64,000 bases of DNA from Icerya purchasi. Lineage: Eukaryota; Arthropoda; Insecta; Hemiptera; Monophlebidae. Below, piece after piece: positions 10,880 through 22,325 of this stretch (position 1 is the stretch's first letter; every line of letters starts with the position of its first letter). A model generated the notes under the pieces. That model did not search any database. It was given only the letters and a program-made list of their open reading frames with translations, and was not told the origin of the DNA. Location of the stretch: positions 488,085,352-488,149,351 of the forward strand of contig CM077115.1 in assembly GCA_039619475.1 (NCBI GenBank). Reading direction: 5' to 3'. A program made the position numbers and the translations under genes.

Positions 10880-12060
10880 ATCGTTGAACTTGTTTCGTTT
10901 AATTCTTGGAATCGGACGATTAACAGCCGAAGATTTTTTTAAACTCGCAATATTCGATTTTTTCCCGATAAAATACAATTCGGCGGGTGTTTTGCTTACT
11001 TTAATCGCAAACGTCGGAGATATTTGGAGTAAATAAGCTGCAGTTTAGCACGTGATCCCGAAACGTTTTCCGCAATTTAACAAAGTACGAATTTTTCCCA
11101 ACTAGCCGGTTCCCTACCTGTGCAGCAACGTAATTCTATTGAGATGAATATGCGGAAGTATAAATTTGCGTGATTTCTTATTCTTCGAACGCCGTCGAAT
11201 TACGCTTTCCACCGCCATCACACCGACCCGAAACTACTTTAGAATCAAAACTCGCGGAAACGAATGACACATATTCTTTACATTTTTCCAACATTTTTTA
11301 TGTTTCACGCGAATCACATATACGGCACAAACATGTAAAAAGTAACGAAGTATTTTTCACAATTTTCATACTCGAAGAATCGACCGGACTACTTACTACT
11401 GCACACACGTCGCTGTGAATTAATTTTAACGGCCGTGACCTACGCACAATTTCATCATTATACTACGCTTATCAAACCGTTTTACGGACGAATGCTCGTT
11501 TTATTTGCTTCCCTTACGTACGTCGCGATGATTTTGACTTTGTTGATTTTTTCAACGGGAACTATTGTCGAATTATTTTTTTTTTTTTTTTTTATAAATC
11601 TGACGGCGTTGTTTCTCCAGATAACGATGCCAAATTTCTAACGATTTTACCGATTTCTGCACGATAGGCCTGTTTTTGATTTGCATTTCGTCGAGATCGA
11701 AATCTATTTTGTACAAATTTTCATAATGATGCCAAATTTCTAACGATTTTACCGATTTCTGTACGATAGGCCTGTTTTTGATTTGCATTTCGTCGAGATC
11801 GAAATCTATTTTGTACAAATTTTTGTCGCCTAGTATCTCATCGTTTCTCAAAACAATCATTTCTCCGAAAACATTCTACAACAAACCATATCATCGCCTA
11901 ATTTTGCAACTGATAAGGATTTTTAGCAAACATCGCATCGCCGATAATGGCGCTTTTATCGTTTTTGAAACTAACATTTATCGATTGCAGTGTCCGTTTT
12001 TCGTCGATTTAATTTCTCTTTAATTAATTTTCTCCGACGACGAGAAATAATTATTCGAAC
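10880..12060 (-). pseudogene. Ty1/copia retrotransposon: pre-integrase and integrase remnant
   Basis: Read on the minus strand, 5' to 3': EMIVLRNDEILG and NLYKIDFDLDEM, then VKSLEIWHRYL, corresponding to the GAG-pre-integrase domain (L-Y-x-x-x then L-W-H-R-R-L-G-H). Next is LIHSDVCAVVSSP at about 11,415-11,377, the E-L-I-H-T-D-V-C-G-P start of the integrase core with its first catalytic aspartate. SGRCDGGGKRNSTAFEE near 11,200 corresponds to R-S-D-N-G-G-E-x-x-S-x-x-F-E, the second catalytic aspartate. KTPAELYF near 10,997 and KKSNIASLKKIFGC near 10,970-10,930 are the integrase C-terminal block. Many frameshifts and a poly(A) run (T at 11,576-11,593) break it. No LTR was identified. Confidence 0.6.
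11626..11829 (-). repeat. In-frame 102-bp tandem duplication inside the copia remnant
   Basis: Two nearly identical 102-bp units (11,626-11,727 and 11,728-11,829), differing at a few bases such as a C/T change near 11,659/11,761. On the minus strand the unit is exactly 34 codons, so the frame continues through both copies: NLYKIDFDLDEM to VKSLEIWH is read twice. This duplicates part of the pre-integrase domain. Confidence 0.85.
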
Positions 12061-12182
12061 GTAATCAGTGGCAGCTTTGTAAGTAACTATATGCGTTTGT
12101 AGTTTGTTATTTTCTGTTCTGACGTACGGCGAAGCAAACGAATTTGTTCTTCGACATTTCTTTTATCATTCTGAGCACAGAT

Positions 12183-12480
12183 CTATATTTGCCATTGACG
12201 TGTTACCAGTACTTTTCGGCCACTGTCAGTCTGCTTTACGGTGACCAGATTTTTTATGTTGTAACATTCGAACGACGAATCGAATGCTTCCGTTCCATCC
12301 TCAGCTGTTTTACAATTCAACGAGCTGCTATGTGGATATTCTTTTAGCGCGAAATTTACTCGACGTATTTCGTACAAGGATCTCTGTGGTATTGTGCAGT
12401 CTAATTTTTTATATCTTTTTAGCGTGTAAAGTCTATAGTAACACTTACACGTTTTAAGAAAGCCAATTTAATTTTTTTTT
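12183..12480 (-). other. Unassigned minus-strand frame upstream of the copia remnant
   Basis: The minus strand is open from about 12,460 to a stop at 12,183 and includes the pieces CTIPQRSLYEIRRVNFALK and CYNIKNLVTVKQTDSGRKVL. Its position, directly 5' of the pre-integrase domain, would fit the protease/gag end of the same copia element. I see no D-S/T-G protease motif, so this is only positional. Confidence 0.25.
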
Positions 12481-13108
12481 TCTCGCAGCGTATCGATAAC
12501 GCAGTTACAATTCGGTGGAATGACGTAGGCAGATTCAATAGTAAATAATGTGTAAGAAGATCGTTCAGTTATGATTGATTTTACTTCTCCATTAACACCG
12601 TGAAATTTAAACGAAACTTTTTCAAACTATTTCCAAATATTTCATTATTAACATGTTTTTTTTTGAAGGTTTTTGAAGATTTTCACAAATGTTTTACATA
12701 AGAGTTTCTGCGTTTTGCACATGACATATCTCTCGAATCTTTTACGTATTTTCCATCTTTCCACATCGTCAGTGACTTCTTGTTCTCTCTATAGACTCTG
12801 TATCAAATTCTAGAATTCCAGTAAGTATCGCGAACTAAACTCCGATGAAATTGCGGTCACTGAACAGCGTAAAACCGAGTTTGTGTATGGTCGAATTGTT
12901 CTCCGTCGTTAAACCGAAACGATTTTTGCGAACAGAAATTTTTACCACACAAACGTATAAACAACTTTTTTAGAACATCTAGAACAATAAAGTCCCTGAA
13001 ATAGTTTATAATACGACCGTATGAAGAAAGTAGGAGCAGATACCAATTTAGTTTTGTTAATAATGCATCGGTTCAAATATTTATCGCAGAAATTTGTAAA
13101 AAACCATT

Positions 13109-13651
13109 TTAGTCAGCCGATTTTTCATTTATACAAAAATTTGGAACAATCCTCAGCCATGAATTCGTATTACAATACGAAACAATTTGTTTTTTTTGTA
13201 GTAATATGAAAATGAAACATTTTCCATAAATGAGAGCCATATTATCTTTTAATGCAAACAAGAGGACTCTGCGGGTAATTTGCACTTTTGCGAATTCTTT
13301 TACAGTTCTTAATATGTTGCTGTTATTAATGTAGCGATATTCTGATACACATTTTTTCCCATCGTCATTATTTTTTTTCAAATCGAAAAAAAACGAACGT
13401 AAAGAAAGAGTTAAAATTAAATGTGTATTGGAAAACTCTATAGCTGAGAATTTCTTGAAATCTGAAATAATTACAAATGAACTATCCGTCATATTTTCTA
13501 AATGTATCGGAGAATCATAAGAAGTTTTTATGATTTCCCGTCGTTTTTGCAATGCACATTTTTCAACTAAGCGGCGGATACTCGAAAAATTTAAATATAC
13601 AACGTCGTAGAAAAAATCACGTAAGATGACATTTATAGAGGATAACATCAC
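13109..13651 (-). CDS. Unrecognised 180-codon ORF
   Basis: An ATG at 13,651-13,649 opens 180 codons ending in TGA/TAA-rich DNA at 13,109. In AT-rich DNA such a length without a stop is uncommon, so it may be genuine or recently inactivated coding sequence. Visible pieces include LRDFFYDVVYLNFSSIRRL near the start and EYRYINNSNILRTVKEFAKV past the middle. It has no signal peptide, no long membrane segment and no metal-binding motif I can name. Past the stop, a shifted frame stays open for another 50-60 codons (KWFFTNFCDKYLNRC onward). It lies about 1.6 kb upstream of the copia integrase on the same strand, a distance that would suit gag, but it does not resemble gag to me. Confidence 0.3.
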   Translation of the reverse strand: MMLSSINVILRDFFYDVVYLNFSSIRRLVEKCALQKRREIIKTSYDSPIHLENMTDSSFVIISDFKKFSAIEFSNTHLILTLSLRSFFFDLKKNNDDGKKCVSEYRYINNSNILRTVKEFAKVQITRRVLLFALKDNMALIYGKCFIFILLQKKQIVSYCNTNSWLRIVPNFCINEKSAD

Positions 13652-14371
13652 GTTTTGATAATAGTGCTAACGCTAAATTAGCATCGTAAAATAAATTGCA
13701 ACAAATTAAATTTTGCACGAAAAAAATTCGTAAAAATAATAAGCATTTATATTGAAGAAAAGCAAGAGAATAATTTTAAATTTAACAATTATATCTTTAG
13801 TTGTAAAACTGCATTGCAGAACTCTTAACGTGACCCTTAAACTCTTAGCGCTGAGTAATAGATATGAGTGACGAATAGGAAATTCGATTCAGACAGGTAA
13901 AACAAAATCTAATAGTTATCAAGTGTTGGTTAATAAAAACAACATAAAAAAAACAAAAAAAACGATTAAATATATACATTAAATTAAATAAAGGACACGC
14001 TGCAAGTCAACCAAACTGAAATTTTCAATGTGTTTTAATGTAATATACGCCTATTTCATCATTCGTATTTTGACTCCGTTTCAAAAACTATTTATTGTTC
14101 AAATGAATTTACTAAATGACGCGTCAGGAACTTTCGAAGTGCGAAATATGTAAGAAACAAAAACGAGGAAAAAATAGAAATCCATTAATCGAAATGAAAT
14201 AATTATCGATACAGTTTTGTTTCATCGAACGCTGTTGATGTGTTTAATGATTTAGCTATTCAGAAGGATTTTAACAAACCCTGGGTAGTAAGAAAAATTT
14301 TCCGTTGAGCTTTTTTTTTCGTACATGTCACTATCATATATTAATTTTGTTACTGATACATGTAAAACTAG
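13652..14371. other. Non-coding stretch
   Basis: AT-rich DNA with no supported reading frame, repeat or RNA gene. Confidence 0.4.
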
Positions 14372-14412
14372 CATCTGATGATGGCCAGTAGTGTGTAAGC
14401 TGGTCGAAACGT
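14372..14412 (+). other. Hammerhead-ribozyme-like core
   Basis: CTGATGA at 14,375-14,381 is followed after one base by GGCCAG (14,383-14,388). That can pair with CTGGTC (14,400-14,405) across an 11-base loop, and GAAAC follows immediately at 14,406-14,410. CUGANGA, a stem, then GAAA is the conserved core order of a hammerhead ribozyme, and such cores occur in Penelope-like elements of invertebrates. The extra U before stem II is non-canonical. I could not establish convincing stems I and III or a cleavage site, and there is no Penelope RT nearby. Confidence 0.3.
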
Positions 14413-15845
14413 TAAGCGAATTAAATTTCTTTTTATTTCCGAAAATTATTTATTATAAGCTACGTTCAATCCACTAGGGAATCTAATAATTGATATCCTG
14501 ACCAATTTTTGCAATTTTAATTAACTGCGATTATCCCCTTGTATAAATTGAAATGAAAATAATCCTAGTAGTTAATTTTTTACATAATAAAAAGTCGAAA
14601 AAATCATTCGCAAAATATTAACATTTTCCTCTACATTATCATGTAGCGATTAAATTTAGCAATTTCTATTAACTGTATTATCTGTTCCCGGAATTTTACA
14701 GTAAAATAATAACCGGCGAAGACTCTAATTAACGTATTCAGTTTTTTGGACGGTCTATTAATTTTAAATGCGATATAATTTGATAAATCAATTAGTTAAT
14801 CTGAGAAAAACAATGAAAAATTTGTTTGTTATGTGATTTCGATGATAATAACGGTGCGACATTTTTGTCTGCTTAAAGAGGCAAATTATTTCTTAAATTT
14901 GTTTACTTTTTTTTATTTCATTTAATTTTTTTAATTAAGCACTGATTTATGCGTGTGTATTATTTGACTTTGAACTATTTTCGTTTTATAACCAATACTT
15001 TTGCATTAACATTCGTGAGTTTTAAGTTTAATTTTTTTTCCATCATTATAACTATTTAAAAATTACTTACAAATGAAAGTGAAAATATACGTAGTGAAAA
15101 ATAATTAATTAAATGTAGCGCGTCTGTACGTCAAAGTTGTTAATCGGTTAATATGATAAAATAAATAAATACACGCGTAAATAACAAACAATAAATAAAC
15201 AGATATGCTAAAAACCCTTTTTCGGCGAGTTATTCCCGGAACGTTTCTAGCATGTCAGTTTACGTTTAATATTCGTTATTTGCATTTAAAATTATTCGTT
15301 ATTTTATGTTATTAAATAATTTATTACTTTTCTACATTTTTCGTTACGTAATTATCAAATTTGTTCACTTATTTCACATTTCAGTCGTTTTCCTATTAGA
15401 TTTATCATCCTGGTGCAAATCTGAAGGATACGGGAATTTCCATCCGGAAACGGGTTCTTGGCAAACCAAGCCAACAGCATCATTCAGTCGAACTCCACGA
15501 TGATTGAGGATCCGACAGAAATTTAAACTACACTCGTTGTCCATAATTTGGAGATATTTTAGGATGTCGTACATAGACGGATGTCATTTATAATTAAACG
15601 AGCCACATGTTCAAGTGTAACCGGAGCAGTGAGCCCAACGGAAATAATAATTGTGTATTTATTTTTAGGATTAAGGCATTCAAAATTAAATCAAGGGCCT
15701 CTCATCTGTGGCTAGCAGCTCAACGGTAAAAACGGATGCCTCCGGCTGGAGCTTGAGCTTTTAAACTGCGATATTTAAAGCGATGAAAGTGTAGAGTACG
15801 TTTATTATTGGAATAACTTAGCACCATCTGTAAATATTTTAATAT
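14413..15845. other. Mostly non-coding; one weak exon-like block
   Basis: AT-rich with no RNA gene or repeat seen. The only notable segment is 15,385-15,503: it follows a pyrimidine-rich TTTCACATTTCAG and is less AT-rich, with an open frame ending in ETGSWQTKPTASFSRTPR and TGA. It could be a terminal exon, but the opposite strand is equally open, so I do not call it. Confidence 0.3.
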
Positions 15846-15875
15846 ACACATATATATATATATATATATATATAT
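15846..15875. repeat. (TA)n microsatellite
   Basis: Almost pure TA dinucleotide repeat with a single CA-type interruption at its left edge. Confidence 0.85.
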
Positions 15876-16230
15876 TCGAAATAATAATGTTCCCACGAAT
15901 ATGGAGCGCTCTTCTCTGAAACATGTCGAGATATTTTTATTTTTTGTAATTAATAAAGACTTCTGTGTTGATGTTTTGTAGTTTTAAAAATATTATTCAT
16001 ATTGAAATTATTACCTGTAATTTAGTTCGATGAAGTATTAATATCTAACAGGAAAATGCCTTCGCGAAATGAACAGATGGCAACTTAAGCATGGGAGCAG
16101 CGCTTTGTGTATGAAAAAGTGAAACTTTTTTTATTATTATTATTATTTATAAATATTACATGATTTCTGGAAGTTTAGTGAGGTGTTAATATTATTCGCA
16201 TTATCGACAAATATATAATTAATGCTGGAA

Positions 16231-16445
16231 TTATTGCAATTGTAATAGGTCCGTCTTTCTTTCTGCTATTTCCGACAATCTAATATGTGGTGTACTAACA
16301 ATTGGCATTCTGAACGGAGAGGCGGTTCGCTGTGTTTGTAGAAGATAGTTAAGCATCAATCTGGTGCGTCCAATCTTTAAGCGGACTATTATGACTTTCT
16401 CTGTACGGTAGATTGTTTTTTCAGAAATCTCCAAAAATTGCTAAT
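16231..16445 (-). pseudogene. RNase H-type non-LTR element, C-terminal remnant
   Basis: The minus-strand frame reads EKVIIVRLKIGRTRLMLNYL, a clear match to the R-L-R-I-G-H-T-R-L-T-H-x-Y-L-L segment that joins RNase H to the terminal zinc finger in I/LOA-type elements. The downstream part, where C-x2-C...H...C should be, has lost its cysteines (SPFRMPIVSTPHIRL). It is only about 70 codons long and no poly(A) is seen. Confidence 0.5.
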
Positions 16446-18086
16446 ATTGTGTAGAACAATTGTGGCAAAGAAACGAACTGATAATTGCAATATTTAAACA
16501 AACATTTATCAGCCGGTACGACTCTGTCTGAAGAAAATATATCGGTCATAAGACCTGATACGGAAACAATTGTTTTTTAAAATGTCAAGTTTATAAACAA
16601 ATGATTCAGAGAGGCAGGCGTGATAGAATTAAAGATTTGACACGAATTCTGTTACCAATATAGCTTTTAGGAGGTCAGTGATTTTTAAAGTTTGCTTAAA
16701 AAGTGATGAAATATGACCGAATAAGCTTCACATTTCCAGTCATAATGCAAGTGAACAACGGCCCATTACGCAAGTAAATAACTAGATGGCAAAAAGAAAT
16801 TAGTCTAGTATTTCTTAAAGACAGGAATAATTTGTTGTAGTTGATGGACAAGAAATCAGAATCAAGTGCGTTAGTTATAAGATCGGGGGGATTTCATTAA
16901 AGACGAAAACATAAGAAGGTGCAACCATAGCTGTAAAATTTTCGAACCAAGAAATGTTCTTAAAGGAATCTTTAAATTTTCCACCTGGAGATTAGAATTC
17001 GTTTAAAGGCGTGTTTCCATTAAACTTCGCACAATAATTTCTTCGTGAGTTTTTCTTAGCATTCTTCAAAAATCTGCGAAGCCCAGCAGCAATACTATTT
17101 ACTTTTTTAGTTTATAAAAACAATCCATAACAAAATGTTACGGTAGCACTAATTATAAAGGAAAATGTCTGCCAGCCACTGCTACAAACGTTTAATATAT
17201 TCACTACCTGTACATGTGCATTCAAAATATTCGAACTAGCTTCTCTATCGTTTGAAAATAAGATGGTCAAAGGTCATTTTAACCCTTAACCGAAAACTAG
17301 GTTGCAATCAAAGAAACATACTGCACCCCTTTAACCATTAGTGCATACCATATAATGCAATAAGGAGCGAGACCGTAGAAATCAATAGAAAGTTAACGGC
17401 AATATAATATAATATAATCTATGAGGCGCCACGTTTCCGTTTATGTTATTACATTTGATAATCATACCGTTTGCATATTACTCAGGAATCTGAGATCGTT
17501 ATCTCGTTTTATATTTACTTTTGGGTTTTATGTTTTAGTTTGTATATTAGAAAGGCCCTTTTCATTATTGCTTCTCGTTTAAAAACTGTAATCAGTTCTT
17601 CGTAATTCTTCCGTGGTTCTAATTTAAATGAAACCGTACTGGTTAAATGAAGAAGGTAGCGTGTAATTTTTGAAAAAATGTAAGGAATATTATTCGTGAA
17701 AATCGTAGGATACAAAATATTTACGTATAAAATGTTGAAAACACATATAAAAGATATACAATGTTTTATAATATTATTATTTTATAAAATTGTGTACTTT
17801 TTACATAAATGTATTCGTTAATTAATAAAAATAATGTGTAAAATAAATCTTAACGTTAAAGTTTATGTAGCTGGAACGTAATTAATAGTTTTTCATATTT
17901 ACACATTTTTGATAACGCTAATTTTTTCATAATACATAAAAAAAATAATGATTAGTGTTTATTTTTTAATAGCACATATTTCAGTTTGTTCATTATATAT
18001 TAAAAAATACTTTTTTAAAAATATGTTACGTAATTAACAATTTATACATTTCTTTTTCAATGCAAAATTAATTTTTTTAACATCTG
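16446..18086. other. Non-coding stretch
   Basis: No supported gene. A short ATAAT-type run lies at 17,401-17,420; the rest is ordinary AT-rich DNA. The minus-strand frame at 17,515-17,715 has no recognisable features. Confidence 0.4.
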
Positions 18087-18261
<175 letters not shown>

Positions 18262-18272
18262 CTGCCTAGATC

Positions 18273-21075
18273 GTTGTGAGACCCAGTACATCAAACGGAC
18301 TACCTGAGACCTGGATTTATTTAAAGTGTTGGATTAACAAAATTATGTTTTTTGTAATGTAATTATCCGTGTGAACCATAGGAACCATAGAGAGGGGTAA
18401 GCTAAATTTGAAAGTAAAATATACAAATTTTGCAGTTTTATAATGTATTATGCGAGACCCGGGAGGTAGACTATTACATCTAAGACCCCTTAAGATTTTA
18501 TACAGACGCCGCGAACATTTGTGCTGTCAACACTACGAGGTCCATTTAGTTTGGTTTTAACATTTTTCAGAAGTTTTGTGTTCGCGAATTTTTATATCTA
18601 GAATTTTTTGTTGTTGCTTACTATGAAAAGCCGAGTAGATTTAAATTTGAGTTTAGTAAAAAGCTGGGAAGTTTATTATTCATACATATTTAAAATTACA
18701 TGTATTAATTAGTGGCGGATCTAAATATTTTGGCCCCATTTAGCGAACATCACATAAGATTTTTAAAAAGAAATTAATTCTAACGTAATACATAAAGTTA
18801 AATTTTTAATAATTTTATTTCTTTCTTTTTCTCAACGACATCATCCTGGAACGATTCTCATCCTAATTTTTCTAAATATTGCTTTTTTGTGCTTCATCTA
18901 TTTAATCTATTTTACCTTTTTTTTATTTCATTGTCTATATAGCTCTATGATTAAATCAGAGAAAGATTGAAAAAGTAAGGCTTTGGTTAAAGAGTTTACT
19001 AGTCAGCATTTGTAAATTGAATTTTCATATTAAAAAAGGGAAAGAGTCCAAAAAGTTCACTGATTTTGCAGATTTTGAAAACAAAATTATTCGTTTCGCA
19101 TTAGGGGAGGAGTTACAGTATGTAGTTTACTGTTTAAATTAATAATGAATTTTTGATACTAAGTTTTATACTGTGATAAGTTTGTAAATCAGAAGTTCAT
19201 TGAATAAATTTGAAACACATATTAATTACATAATTTCTAAATAAATTTAATATTGGATTCTGATTAGCATAATTTTTATAAAAATACATAAATGGTAAAT
19301 ATGACTTTATTCAAAATTTTGTTTAGCTTAATTTTCTGTGTGTGGGGTTAAAACATTTATCGAAATATAAATGCATATGAAGTTGATTTCTTGAAATATT
19401 TTTGTGCATTCAGAAATTTTCAAATGTAATTAAAATTCTTAAATTTTTTTAAACCATCATATTTTATTAATCGAGGGAAAGTAAATAAATTTCGAAACCT
19501 ACTTTAATTAGCAATAATCGCGCTTCAAATGAACTTCATTGGTTACCATGCTTCCGCTGAGTACTTGATTCTCTAATTTCTCTATCTCCCGATCTATATA
19601 AACTACATTGTCTTCATTTCTCTCATCAGTCTTTTTGATTCTTCTCTAGTCCATTTTGTCTTGACTACATCTAGCTTTTGTACATTATATCCTGATAATT
19701 ACTATTATGTTTATGACAGAAATCACATATTTTTTGAATATTCCAGTCTATCCCTTGTACGTGACTTATTTAGTTCTCAATCGTAGGACTTGATTTTGCT
19801 GCTCTATATAGTGCCTTTCATGTTCTTTCTTTACCTATCATCTCAGCTGTTCCTATTTTAGAAGTTTTCATTAGTTCCACATCAAATAAAAAAAAATTAT
19901 TTTCAACTTGTTTCATCTATTTCATACATGTGTTGGACCAATGCTCTCTGCTGACAAAATTTCAAGGAAAAGGAAATAGAGAACTTTTGATTTTGTCCCT
20001 TATTTCATACTTATTTAAAATCCATTGCCTGTTCTGTTTAAAAAATAACACAATATCACTAACTCTATTTCAAGTAACTAATTTTGCATACAATTTTCAG
20101 GTTAAGCGAAATATTTATCAAACGTCTAAAATGGACAAAGTCGTCTCGGAAAAATAGAGGAAAAAATTTTAGGAAATTGAAGTAACTGATGATTTAGAGG
20201 AAAATGGAAAACTACTTTGAGTTTTACTTATTCTAATCCTAATTTTCATACGTTGTTATGTTAATGTTCTTTCTAACAAGTTCAATACTGAAAAAAACAG
20301 AGGACCAAATAAAAAGTATATGAAATAAATATAAGTTTAGATACATGTAAGTAAATCCAAGAAATTGACAATCTTGGCTAAATTAATAAATCCTGGGACA
20401 AAAAAAGTGTAAACATAAAATTTAATCAAGTCCAAATTTGATTTGTTGGTGAGAGTTTGAATATATTGAAATCATAGTTACTTAGATCTAAACCAAAATA
20501 ATTTCTGAAAAATAAACAGTTTGTCTAACTGCCCACTGGTACATTTGAAAATATTACCTTTTATAGTAAATGATATTAAAATTGAATTTAAAGTCTTTTA
20601 AACTGTTATGATTCTTTAAAATAGTAAAATAATTTAAAACTTTACAATGTATTTTATGTAATATTATTCGAGTATACCGAATGGTATCAGATGCCAATGT
20701 CACATGTTTAAATGATCACTCGTTGAATTTCGTAACATTTTTTTGTCAATTTCATAATGGTATATTTTTAAAATGACGTGGAAATGTTGTACTTTCTATA
20801 ACTCGAGTCTGTTTATATATACAGATGCAGTGTTGCCATAGTGATGGGCTTCACGGGAACTGTATGACATCCTAAATTACAAAGCATTTATATAATCCAT
20901 AAAGCGCTCTCTGGTTAAAAGCTGCCGAACTAAAATATATATAGTCATTGTGAGGCCCACACAAAAATTTGCCAAAAGACACATGGTACTCTGCACATCA
21001 TGAAAAATCAATCAAAAACTGTAAAACGTTGTGAGACCCGCACCGGGTCTCATAACGCTTGGACGGGTCTCACAG
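18273..21075. mobile_element. Possible DNA transposon bounded by GTTGTGAGACCC ends
   Basis: GTTGTGAGACCC occurs at 18,273-18,284. Near 21,030-21,075 there are GTTGTGAGACCC, GGGTCTCATAAC and GGGTCTCACAG, the last two being inverted relative to the first. This would fit an element of about 2.8 kb with 11-12 bp terminal inverted repeats, or two elements abutting at 21,040. The interior has no long ORF and no transposase I can recognise. A related GCGAGACCCGGG lies at 18,452. A separate hAT-like end, TAGTGGCGGATCTAA, is at 18,712. Weakly supported. Confidence 0.25.
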
Positions 21076-21127
21076 AATGAATTGGCTTTCCAGAAACGGG
21101 CCTACCTATAGCCAAATAAATAAATAT

Positions 21128-21133
21128 ATATAT

Positions 21134-21174
<41 letters not shown>
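21128..21174. repeat. (TA)n/(TG)n microsatellite
   Basis: TATATGTATGTGTGTATATA then pure TA to 21,171. It forms the left boundary of the first copy of the microsatellite-bounded repeat family. Confidence 0.85.
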
Positions 21175-21175
<1 letters not shown>

Positions 21176-21384
21176 ACTCGGCTACTTTGGACTCGCAAAG
21201 GATTCTGCCCCTTAATCCTTCTTGCTTACATTTCTATTTCTTTCTCTTCTATACTTGACATAAAATTATCAAAATTTACAACGTCATTATTACTGCCATC
21301 GACACAACATTCCTTAAATAAAATTGGAACATTTTTTTTAATGGGGGCCGGTTTAAGAATTACGTTGTAATTTATATATTTATA
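21172..21384 (+). repeat. Microsatellite-bounded repeat family, copy A
   Basis: Starts AACTCGGCTACTTTGG next to a TA array, continues through a C/T-rich segment and ATCAAAATTTACAACGTC, and ends GAATTACGTTGTAATT next to another TA array. The same end sequences recur in copies at 21,386-21,857, 22,072-22,308 and 23,716-23,985. No coding capacity is evident. Confidence 0.65.
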
Positions 21385-21385
21385 T

Positions 21386-21857
21386 ATATTAATTACAACG
21401 TAATTCTTAGGCTACCCCCCATTCGAAAAAATGTCCTAAAAAAATGTCCTAAAAAAATGTCCCAAAAAAATGTCCCAGAAAAATGTCCCAGAAAAATGTC
21501 CCAATTTTATGTAACGCTAAATGTCCCAAAAAAATGTCCGAATTTTATGTAACGTTTGTTATATTTTATAGGATTTTTGTTATTGTTATTTAAAAAATGT
21601 CACAATTTTATGTAATGAAATATGTAACAAAAAATGTAACGAAAAAATGTCTTAATTTAATATAACGGAAGTTAAATGTTAGAATAGGATTTTTGTGGTT
21701 ATGTTATTTTTTGTGTGTGTTGATGCCAGTAAGAATTACGTTGTAAATTTTGATCATTTTATATAAAGTATAAAAGAGAAAGGGACAGAAATGACAGCAA
21801 GAGGGGTCAAGAGGTACAGTCCCTTGCGAGGCCAAAATGGCCGAGTTATATATATAT
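21386..21857 (-). repeat. Microsatellite-bounded repeat family, copy B (inverted)
   Basis: Opposite orientation to copy A and directly adjacent to it. It starts AATTACAACGTAATTCTTA, contains the ATGTCCYA minisatellite, then AAAATGGCCGAGTTATATA at the far end. It is longer than copy A because of the expanded minisatellite. Confidence 0.65.
21424..21545 (+). repeat. 13-bp minisatellite, AAAAAAATGTCCY-type unit
   Basis: Seven to eight tandem units of roughly AAAAAATGTCC plus one or two bases, degenerating rightward into ATGTAACG-containing units. The same position in copy D (around 23,925-23,945) has only one unit, so the array expanded in copy B. Confidence 0.8.
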
Positions 21858-21861
21858 ATTA

Positions 21862-22310
21862 ATGACCATGTCATTCTTAGCCTGAGCCCCATCCCTTTTT
21901 TTGCCCCAAAACGTTACATATATTGTTTGCGTTAAGGAAGTAATGACAGACATTTCTATGCAAACCGCAAATTAAATGTATTAGTTTTGTATTCTTTCTT
22001 GATTACGATGAAAAAGAAAACTTATTTTGCGAAGAGTTAATTGAAACTGACTCTTCCAAATATATACATATATTAATTACAACGTCATTCTTAGCCCGAC
22101 CCACACTACTTTTTCTGTCACAAAAATTTGTCCTGAGATGTAACATTAAAAAAGGATTTTCTTTTTTCCGCACAGTAATGGGAAAGAATGACGTTGTCAA
22201 CTTTCCTCGTTCTACAGGAAGTACAGAAGTGATAGAACCGAGGTTCCAGAAGTGTCCCCAGGCGGGGTCAAAAGATGAAGCCCCTTGCAAGGCACAGAGA
22301 GCCGAGAATA
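21862..22310 (-). repeat. Microsatellite-bounded repeat family, two further partial copies
   Basis: 21,862-22,065 begins TTAATGACCATGTCATTCTTAG, and 22,072-22,308 begins AATTACAACGTCATTCTTAG and ends CCTTGCAAGGCACAGAGAG next to a TA run. Both run in the orientation of copy B. They are more diverged from A and B than those are from each other. Confidence 0.55.
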
Positions 22311-22325
22311 TATATATATATAAAT

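Noticed and set aside
15385..15503. Terminal exon after a TTTCACATTTCAG acceptor-like sequence
   Set aside because: Both strands are open, there is no recognisable domain and no linked upstream exon.
21424..21545. CRISPR-like array
   Set aside because: Units are directly adjacent without spacers and lie in a eukaryotic repeat; it is a minisatellite.
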